Shown here: positions 1 to 6,681 of the stretch, piece by piece
Position numbering within the stretch: position 1 is the stretch's first letter
How the letters are laid out: every line of letters begins with the position of its first letter
Assembly: GCA_021810815.1 (NCBI GenBank)
Contig: JAJZHR010000135.1
Coordinates: 1 to 6,681 of the forward strand
DNA length: 6,681 nucleotides
Reading direction: 5' to 3'
Origin: Acidobacteriota bacterium
GTDB lineage: Bacteria; Acidobacteriota; Terriglobia; Terriglobales; Acidobacteriaceae
Program-made: the position numbers and the translations under genes
The notes under the pieces: generated by a model
Databases searched by the model: none
What the model saw: the letters and a program-made list of their open reading frames with translations, nothing else
What the model was told of the DNA's origin: nothing

Positions 1-42
1 ATGTCATTTGGTTCCAGAGAGAATATCGGCTTTTCAGCCGCC

Positions 43-50
43 GAGGGGAG
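43..50 (+). promoter_or_regulatory. Ribosome binding site of the 85-aa gene
   Basis: GAGGGGAG is closely complementary to the 16S rRNA 3' end and sits six bases before the GTG at 57. It decides the non-ATG start of the hypothetical gene. Confidence 0.6.
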
Positions 51-56
51 CGAGAC

Positions 57-314
57 GTGTCCGTTTTTGAAGATCAACGCGCAGCCCTCGATCACCATGA
101 ATTCATGATGGGACAGGAGCGCGGACGCCTTGCCGTTTCGCTGGATATGCTGACGGAAGCTCTGATTCTGGTGGGCCAGCATGGCGTCTATTGCCCATCG
201 GCGCGCAACCCGTCGGTGCCGTCCCTGGACATCCAGGCGGTGCTGGCGCAAATCAATGGGGCCAAGGAGTTGGTTGGGTCTGTGATGGAGCAACTGAAAG
301 AGCGCAAGCCTTAG
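57..314 (+). CDS. Hypothetical protein, 85 aa, upstream of the atp operon
   Basis: I do not recognise this small protein. The GTG start is chosen because a strong Shine-Dalgarno sequence, GAGGGGAG at 43-50, lies six bases upstream, and no ATG in frame is as well placed. The product is soluble-looking, with no signal peptide or membrane segment. It appears mostly helical, with an acidic/amphipathic N-terminal half (residues 1-40), a short proline/serine-containing linker with a single cysteine (YCPSARNPSVPS, about 45-56), and a second helix ending in a charged tail (ELVGSVMEQLKERKP). The gene ends about 170 bases before the first ATP synthase gene, and a promoter candidate lies between them, so it need not be in the same transcription unit. 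Codon use and GC content resemble the neighbours, and the good ribosome binding site argues that it is real. Function cannot be assigned. Confidence 0.65.
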   Translation: MSVFEDQRAALDHHEFMMGQERGRLAVSLDMLTEALILVGQHGVYCPSARNPSVPSLDIQAVLAQINGAKELVGSVMEQLKERKP

Positions 315-350
315 AAATTTCCTGCGGCCTGGGGTTCTCTTTTTGCACGT

Positions 351-380
351 TTGACACTCGCTCGCGCGTCCTGCTACAAA
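351..380 (+). promoter_or_regulatory. Candidate sigma-70-type promoter for the atp operon
   Basis: A perfect -35 hexamer TTGACA (351-356) is followed by an 18-base spacer and a -10-like TACAAA (375-380, four of six consensus positions). The -10 is preceded by TG plus one base (TG at 372-373), the extended -10 arrangement. It lies in the 172-base gap between the 85-aa gene and the first stalk subunit gene. A start near 387 would give a leader of about 100 bases to the ATG at 487, or about 43 to the alternative GTG at 430. This is inferred from consensus only. Confidence 0.5.
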
Positions 381-486
381 ACAGAGTAAGCAATCGAGAG
401 AAAGAGCCCTATCTTCAGGTTTTTCCGGCGTGTCCGACGGCGCTTCCTCCGCCCGAACCAAGCTGGCAGCCAAAGCCAACACCCTT

Positions 487-963
487 ATGGATGAAATACT
501 CAAACAGCTCGGCGAACTTGTGCTCGGCAGTGTGCCGACCATCTGTTTCTTTCTGCTGCTGATCGCCGCCTACAATGCACTGGTTCATCGGCCGCTGATG
601 CGCATTCTCGCGGAGCGGCGGGCGCGGACCACCGGCGCAATGGAGCAGGCGCACGCTGCGATTGAAGCCGCTGAGGCCAAGACGCAGGAGTATGAAGCCA
701 GGCTGCGCGCCGCGCGGATGGCCATTTTCCATCAGCGGGAACTGCGCCTGAAGGAATTGCAGGCAGAGCGCGAGGAGGCCATCGCGGCCGCGCGGGAAAC
801 AGCCCGCGAGCGCGTGAAGGCGGCTCTGCAACTGGTGGAGCTGAGCACGGCGGAAGCTCGCCACCAGGTCGAGGCGGTCACGGGTCAGCTTGCGGCGGAG
901 ATTTTGAAGGCGATTTTGCCGCCCGGAGTTTCAGCGTCCGCGGGCGCGGAGGGCATTCAGTGA
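487..963 (+). CDS. atpF: F1Fo ATP synthase subunit b (b'-type, first copy)
   Basis: This is a peripheral stalk subunit of the F-type ATP synthase. It anchors the stator in the membrane and, with the second b subunit and delta, holds the alpha3beta3 head. The 158-residue product (from ATG 487) has an N-terminal membrane segment at about residues 10-32 (LVLGSVPTICFFLLLIAAY), a short basic stretch after it (HRPLMRILAERRAR), then a long charged, alanine-rich helix from about 48 to 143 typical of the b-subunit coiled coil. Length matches the family (about 155-170). An in-frame GTG at 430 would add 19 residues, but these are hydrophilic and not b-like. I prefer ATG 487 because the protein then starts just before the membrane helix, although neither start has a strong ribosome binding site. 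Its stop overlaps the next b gene by one base (TGATG). The two divergent b-type genes suggest a b/b' heterodimer stalk; which one deserves the name b' is a matter of convention. Confidence 0.9.
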   Translation: MDEILKQLGELVLGSVPTICFFLLLIAAYNALVHRPLMRILAERRARTTGAMEQAHAAIEAAEAKTQEYEARLRAARMAIFHQRELRLKELQAEREEAIAAARETARERVKAALQLVELSTAEARHQVEAVTGQLAAEILKAILPPGVSASAGAEGIQ

Positions 964-1736
964 TGCGGATACGCACAGGAATTCTGGTGCTTGCGGCTGC
1001 CGCGGCATTGTCGCTCGGGTATCCGGTGGCCAGCCAGGCGTTCGCCCTGACTTCTACTGCCGGAGCAGTTTCTTCGTCCACGATGCAGCAGGCCAGCGCG
1101 AGCGGGAAGCAGGCCGGTTCGCAGGCGGAGCAGCCTGTGGGCGTGGCCGCGACCGAGCAGGTCGAGACCGCCAAGGTTGCGGATGAGAATGACGCCTACC
1201 TCCACTCGCCCAGCGTGAGGATGTTCGGCAAGATGTTTGGCATGACGCAGGAGACGGCGGCGACTGCGTTCCAGTTGCTGAACTTCCTGGTGCTTCTGGC
1301 CCTGGTGATCTGGTTTCTGGCGCGCTCTCTTCCCAAGGTTTTTGGGCAGCGCGCGAGCGGCATTCGCAAGCAGTTGGTGGATGCGCGCAGGGCCACGGAG
1401 GAAGCCAAGCAGCGGATGAACTCCGTGGAGCAGCGGCTTGCCAAGCTCGACGACGAGATCGCCGCCATCGGGCTGCAGGCGGAGAAGACCAGCGAGCAGG
1501 ATGCGGAGCGCCTGAAGGCAGCGGCCGAGGACGAGAAGAACAAGATTGTCGCGGCGGCGGAGCAGGAAATTGCGGCTGCTGCGGCCAACGCCCAGCGGCA
1601 GATTCGCCAGTTCGCAGCCGAGCTTGCGATTGACCAGGCGGCGCAGCGCATCGCCATCAGCGCCGAGACGGATCGCTTGCTGGTGCAGAGCTTTGCAGGG
1701 CGGCTGATAGGCGACGACAAGGCAGGGCAGAACTGA
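963..1736 (+). CDS. atpF: F1Fo ATP synthase subunit b with signal peptide and periplasmic extension
   Basis: This is the second peripheral stalk b subunit, 257 residues and so about 100 longer than the usual b. The extra length is at the N-terminus. Residues 1-28 look like a Sec signal peptide: a basic n-region (MRIRT), a hydrophobic core (GILVLAAAAALSLGY) and an AFA cleavage motif at 26-28. Residues 29-100 are polar, Ser/Ala/Gln-rich and then acidic, followed by a segment containing HSPSVRMFGKMFGMT. The expected membrane helix is at about 102-122 (FQLLNFLVLLALVIWFLARS). The rest (125-250) is the charged stalk coiled coil, including EEAKQRMNSVEQRLAKLDDEI and an alanine-rich region. The start is ATG 963, overlapping the upstream stop as TGATG; a GTG at 960 would add only one residue. 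The stop overlaps the delta gene start in the same way, so translation is probably coupled. I recall similar N-terminal extensions in Acidobacteriota b subunits; the role of the extension is not known to me. Confidence 0.88.
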   Translation: MRIRTGILVLAAAAALSLGYPVASQAFALTSTAGAVSSSTMQQASASGKQAGSQAEQPVGVAATEQVETAKVADENDAYLHSPSVRMFGKMFGMTQETAATAFQLLNFLVLLALVIWFLARSLPKVFGQRASGIRKQLVDARRATEEAKQRMNSVEQRLAKLDDEIAAIGLQAEKTSEQDAERLKAAAEDEKNKIVAAAEQEIAAAAANAQRQIRQFAAELAIDQAAQRIAISAETDRLLVQSFAGRLIGDDKAGQN

Positions 1737-2275
1737 TGGCAGCTTTCGCAGCACGATACGCGCGGGCCTTTGCCGAGGTCGCAGCAGCGCAGAGCCTGGA
1801 TGCTGGCGCGATGCAGCAGCAGTTGCGCGACTTCGCGGACGCATTCGCGGAGAGCAAGGATCTGCGGGAAGTGATGAGCGACCCCGCGATTCCGCATGGG
1901 CAGAAGCTGCGCGTGCTGGATGCGCTTGCGGGGCGGCTTTCGCTCTCTCCGCAGGTGAGGAATTTTGTGGCTGTGCTGATGGATCACAGCCGGTTGGCGG
2001 CTATCGCGGATGTGGTGGAAGCCTATGGCGCGGTGGTGGATCAGCAGCAGGGAATTGTGGAAGCGGAAGTGGTGACGGCGCATCCTCTTGGAGAGGACGA
2101 GCGTCGGTCTCTGGAGCGGAAGATCGCTGGCATGGCAGGCTCGAAGATTCGGGCTTCCTATAGGGAAGACGCCGATCTGCTGGGTGGAGCGGTCATTCGC
2201 ATCGGAAGCACGGTGTATGACGGCTCAGTCCGCGGACAGCTTGAAACGCTGCGGCTGGAGCTGGTGGCGCAGTAG
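1736..2275 (+). CDS. atpH: F1Fo ATP synthase subunit delta (OSCP)
   Basis: Delta links the top of the alpha3beta3 head to the b-subunit stalk as part of the stator. The 179-residue length fits the OSCP/delta family. The N-terminal helical domain (about 1-105) starts with the typical AARYARAFAEVA and continues through FADAFAESKDLREVMSDPAIP and VRNFVAVLMDHSRL. The C-terminal part holds the family signature at about 146-172, with DADLLGGAVIRIGSTVYDGS followed by a VRGQLETL helix, which in relatives contacts the b subunits. The ATG at 1736 shares its A with the TGA of the upstream b gene, giving tight coupling in a b'-b-delta cassette. After its stop the one-base overlaps end and an 80-base leader precedes atpA. 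Nothing is missing or disrupted. Confidence 0.96.
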   Translation: MAAFAARYARAFAEVAAAQSLDAGAMQQQLRDFADAFAESKDLREVMSDPAIPHGQKLRVLDALAGRLSLSPQVRNFVAVLMDHSRLAAIADVVEAYGAVVDQQQGIVEAEVVTAHPLGEDERRSLERKIAGMAGSKIRASYREDADLLGGAVIRIGSTVYDGSVRGQLETLRLELVAQ

Positions 2276-2355
2276 CTTTCACGGCAATACGACATACGCA
2301 TCGCAGCAAACTTACAGCATTCGAAATACAAGCTCTCGGTCAGGAAAAGGCAAGC
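2276..2355 (+). promoter_or_regulatory. AT-richer leader before atpA, with its ribosome binding site
   Basis: This 80-base gap is the longest inside the operon and has about 48% GC, well below the flanking genes. A purine-rich CAGGAAAAGG (2341-2350) is a plausible ribosome binding site, five bases before the ATG at 2356. I see no terminator hairpin and no convincing -35/-10 pair. An unstructured, AT-rich initiation region favouring high alpha expression is a possible role, by inference only. Confidence 0.35.
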
Positions 2356-3894
<1,539 letters not shown>

Positions 3895-3925
3895 ACCGGG
3901 TTGGCCGGAGTTAGTTTAGGGACAG

Positions 3926-5017
<1,092 letters not shown>

Positions 5018-5024
5018 GAGGGGC
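5018..5024 (+). promoter_or_regulatory. Ribosome binding site of hicA
   Basis: AGAGGGG directly follows the atpG stop and lies six bases before the TTG at 5031. It supports the unusual TTG start, which also gives the family-typical N-terminus KVRDVIKLVE. Confidence 0.5.
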
Positions 5025-5030
5025 CGACGA

Positions 5031-5230
5031 TTGAAAGTTCGTGATGTAATCAAGCTGGTGGAAGACGATGGTTGGTATCACGTCCGAACGACCGGAAGCC
5101 ATCGCCACTACTACCATCCGTTCAAGCCAGGGACGGTGACGATACCGGGGCATCCCGGCAAGGACATGTCGGCAAGGACATGCCGGAAGGGACGCGCGAC
5201 AGCGTGTTGAAGCAAGCAGGTTTGAAATGA
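5031..5230 (+). pseudogene. hicA: HicA-family mRNA interferase toxin, frameshifted by a 14-base duplication
   Basis: HicA toxins are small double-stranded-RNA-binding-fold ribonucleases that cut mRNA and are neutralised by HicB. From TTG 5031 the frame reads KVRDVIKLVEDDGWYHVRTT, then GSHRHYYHPFKPGTVTIPGH, with the catalytic histidine expected at H24 in the G-S-H-R motif. After residue 46 (M) the reading frame is shifted: it continues as SARTCRKGRATAC and stops at TGA 5208-5210, giving 59 residues. The cause is visible: CGGCAAGGACATG occurs at 5156-5168 and again at 5170-5182, a 14-base offset. Omitting 5169-5182 restores the normal HicA ending PEGTRDSVLKQAGLK, a 61-residue protein whose TGA (5228-5230) overlaps the hicB start as ATGA. 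The truncated form keeps the histidine but loses the C-terminal helix of the fold, so it is probably inactive. Sequencing or assembly error is the main alternative. Confidence 0.88.
5156..5182 (+). repeat. 13-base direct repeat, 14-base period, inside hicA
   Basis: Two identical copies of CGGCAAGGACATG (5156-5168 and 5170-5182) are separated by one base (T5169). The 14-base period is not a multiple of three, so the duplication breaks the hicA frame. It looks like a recent slippage or unequal-recombination event, because the copies have not diverged. Confidence 0.93.
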
Positions 5231-5463
5231 CACAGGCACTGAGATACGCGGTCGTGTTTGAACGTTCGGAGGATGGCTACGGGGCGTTTGTGCCCAATCT
5301 TCCGGGGTGCGTGACCGTTGGCGACACGCTCGAAGAGACAGAGCAGAACATCCGGGAAGCAATCACCGGCCATATCCAGGCGATGCTTGCGCATGGCGAG
5401 ACGGTTCCGCCCCCGACCACATTGGCCAAGTATGTTGAGTTGCCCGTTGCAGCAGGACAGTAA
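5227..5463 (+). CDS. hicB: HicB-family antitoxin
   Basis: HicB antitoxins bind and block the HicA nuclease and, in many systems, help regulate their own operon. The 78-residue product has the short HicB family layout: LRYAVVFERSEDGYGAFVPN (residues 5-24), LPGCVTVGDTLEETEQNIREA (25-45), then a helix GHIQAMLAHGE (48-58) and the closing PPPTTLAKYVELPV. This is the partial RNase-H-like domain. No C-terminal helix-turn-helix or ribbon-helix-helix segment is present, so DNA binding by HicB alone is doubtful. The ATG at 5227 overlaps the ancestral hicA stop as ATGA, implying former translational coupling. Because hicA now stops at 5210, that coupling is changed to a 16-base gap. A weak AGCAGG (5215-5220) is the only ribosome binding site candidate. 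The frame is intact even though the toxin is broken. atpD starts 11 bases downstream. Confidence 0.92.
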   Translation: MTQALRYAVVFERSEDGYGAFVPNLPGCVTVGDTLEETEQNIREAITGHIQAMLAHGETVPPPTTLAKYVELPVAAGQ

Positions 5464-5474
5464 GAGAGAGAGCT

Positions 5475-6681
5475 ATGGCAGAGAACATCGGAAAAGTGAT
5501 TCAGATCAGCGGCCCGGCCGTTGACGTGCAGTTCGACGAAGCGAACATGCCAGCCATCTTCCAGGCGCTGCGCATTGTGAGCGAGGGCTTCAACGTGCCC
5601 ACGCCCATCGACGTGGTGGTGGAAGTGCAGCAGCACCTGGGCGAGGGCCGCGTGCGCTGCGTCGCCATGCAGGCCACCGAGGGCATGGTGCGCGGCATGA
5701 AGGCGATCGACACCGGCAATCAGATCATGGTGCCTGTGGGCCGCGAGACGCTGGGCCGCGTGCTGAACGTGATCGGCGAGCCGGTGGACGAGCTTGGGCC
5801 CGTGAACGCGAAGAAGCACATGCCCATCCATCGGCAGGCGCCAGCGTTCGACGAGCAGTCCACGTCGGAGGAGATGTTCGAGACCGGCGTGAAGGTGATC
5901 GACCTGATCCAGCCGTTCCTGAAGGGCGGCAAGATCGGCCTGTTCGGCGGCGCCGGCGTGGGCAAGACGGTCGTGATCCAGGAGCTGATCAACAACGTCG
6001 CGAGCAAGCACGGCGGCTTCTCGGTGTTCGCCGGAGTGGGCGAGCGCACCCGCGAGGGCAACGACCTCTGGCTGGAGTTCCAGGAGTCTGGCGTTATTGA
6101 CCTGAAGCAGCTCGACAAGTCGAAAGCGGCGCTGATCTATGGCCAGATGACCGAGCCTCCGGGGGCGCGTCTGCGCGTCGCGCTTACGGCGCTGACGGTG
6201 GCCGAGCACTTCCGCGACGAAGAGGGAGCGGACACGCTGCTCTTCATCGACAACATTTTCCGCTTCACGCAGGCGGGCTCCGAGGTGTCCACGCTGCTGG
6301 GGCGCATGCCTTCGGCCGTGGGCTACCAGCCGAACCTGGCCACGGAAATGGGAGAGCTGCAGGAGCGCATCACTTCCACGAAGAAGGGCTCCGTCACGTC
6401 AGTGCAGGCGGTCTACGTGCCTGCCGACGATTTGACCGATCCGGCTCCGGCGACAACCTTTGCCCACCTGGACGCGACGACTGTGCTTTCGCGTCCGCTG
6501 TCGGAACTCGGCATCTATCCGGCGGTCGATCCTCTGGCTTCCACGTCGCGCATTCTGACGCCGCGCGTCGTCGGGCAGGAGCACTATGACGTGGCGCAGG
6601 GCGTGAAGCGCATTCTGCAGCGCTACAAGGACCTGCAGGACATCATTGCCATCCTCGGCATCGACGAGCTTTCCGAAGACG
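5475..6681 (+). CDS. atpD: F1Fo ATP synthase subunit beta (catalytic), 3' end beyond window
   Basis: Beta carries the catalytic sites for ATP synthesis and hydrolysis in F1. The open frame runs to the window edge, giving 402 codons of an expected 470-480. It begins MAENIGKVIQISGPAVDVQF (beta-barrel domain to about 80). Walker A is GGAGVGKT at 158-165. The catalytic glutamate is E190 in GERTREGNDLW, and the Walker B strand is TLLFIDN at 254-260 with D259. The alpha/beta signature PAVDPLASTS is at 349-358. The last visible residues, DELSED (397-402), are the start of the DELSEED loop that contacts gamma. All key residues are present and the frame is clean. The start is set by the family N-terminus and a purine-rich GAGAGAGAG at 5464-5472, immediately after the hicB stop. 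atpC (epsilon) would be expected next but is outside the window. Confidence 0.98.
   Translation, partial: MAENIGKVIQISGPAVDVQFDEANMPAIFQALRIVSEGFNVPTPIDVVVEVQQHLGEGRVRCVAMQATEGMVRGMKAIDTGNQIMVPVGRETLGRVLNVIGEPVDELGPVNAKKHMPIHRQAPAFDEQSTSEEMFETGVKVIDLIQPFLKGGKIGLFGGAGVGKTVVIQELINNVASKHGGFSVFAGVGERTREGNDLWLEFQESGVIDLKQLDKSKAALIYGQMTEPPGARLRVALTALTVAEHFRDEEGADTLLFIDNIFRFTQAGSEVSTLLGRMPSAVGYQPNLATEMGELQERITSTKKGSVTSVQAVYVPADDLTDPAPATTFAHLDATTVLSRPLSELGIYPAVDPLASTSRILTPRVVGQEHYDVAQGVKRILQRYKDLQDIIAILGIDELSED

Noticed and set aside
1..108. Short + strand frame beginning at base 1 (35 codons)
   Set aside because: It overlaps the better-supported 85-residue gene in another frame, and no upstream sequence is available to judge a start; it is probably chance.
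315..345. Possible intrinsic terminator after the 85-residue gene (GC-rich stretch followed by TCTCTTTTT)
   Set aside because: I could not form a convincing stem from the GC-rich stretch, so the T-run alone is not enough.
430..486. GTG 430 as the start of the first b subunit
   Set aside because: The 19 extra residues are hydrophilic and not family-like, and the upstream purines are poorly placed; ATG 487 gives the usual b-subunit N-terminus. It cannot be fully excluded.
191..562. 123-codon + strand frame spanning the end of the 85-residue gene and the atp leader
   Set aside because: It overlaps two better candidates and the promoter, with composition unlike a real protein (Trp/Pro/Ser runs).
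3896..3908. Small CCGG/CCGG hairpin between atpA and atpG
   Set aside because: The stem is four base pairs with no T-run, too weak for a terminator, and the operon clearly continues.
5018..5474. Insertion sequence or attachment-site scars flanking hicAB
   Set aside because: I looked for inverted repeats and target duplications at both edges of the module and saw none.

Overview
The window carries most of a bacterial F-type (F1Fo) ATP synthase operon, all on the + strand and high in GC. A small HicA/HicB toxin-antitoxin module lies between the gamma and beta genes. Three traits suggest Acidobacteriota, probably Terriglobia: paired b-type subunits, one of them with a cleavable-looking signal peptide and a periplasmic extension; an enlarged gamma subunit; and no a or c subunit gene next to the F1 genes. 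This assignment comes from recalled family features, not a database search, and is moderately secure at phylum level only.

Layout. Bases 57-314 encode an 85-residue protein I do not recognise. Bases 315-486 are a leader with a good sigma-70-type promoter candidate (351-380). Then come a b'/b-type stalk subunit (487-963), a second b subunit with signal peptide (963-1736), delta/OSCP (1736-2275), alpha (2356-3894), gamma (3926-5017), a frameshifted hicA (5031-5230), an intact hicB (5227-5463), and beta (from 5475, running off the window end after 402 codons). The first three stalk genes overlap by one base each (TGATG), which points to translational coupling. An 80-base AT-richer leader precedes atpA. 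No gene-free stretch exceeds about 170 bases.

How the genes work together. The two b subunits and delta form the peripheral stator that holds the alpha3beta3 catalytic head still while gamma rotates inside it. The rotor ring (c), the channel subunit (a) and epsilon are not in the window; epsilon probably follows atpD, while a and c must lie elsewhere or further upstream.

Main novelty. The hicAB pair occupies the atpG-atpD junction of an essential operon, with tight spacing on both sides (13 and 11 bases). The toxin gene is broken by a 14-base near-perfect tandem duplication (13-base repeats at 5156-5168 and 5170-5182). Removing one copy restores a 61-residue HicA whose TGA stop overlaps the hicB ATG in the usual ATGA arrangement. 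HicB is intact. Secondary points are two insertions in gamma, the signal-peptide-bearing b subunit, and unusual residues beside the alpha arginine finger.
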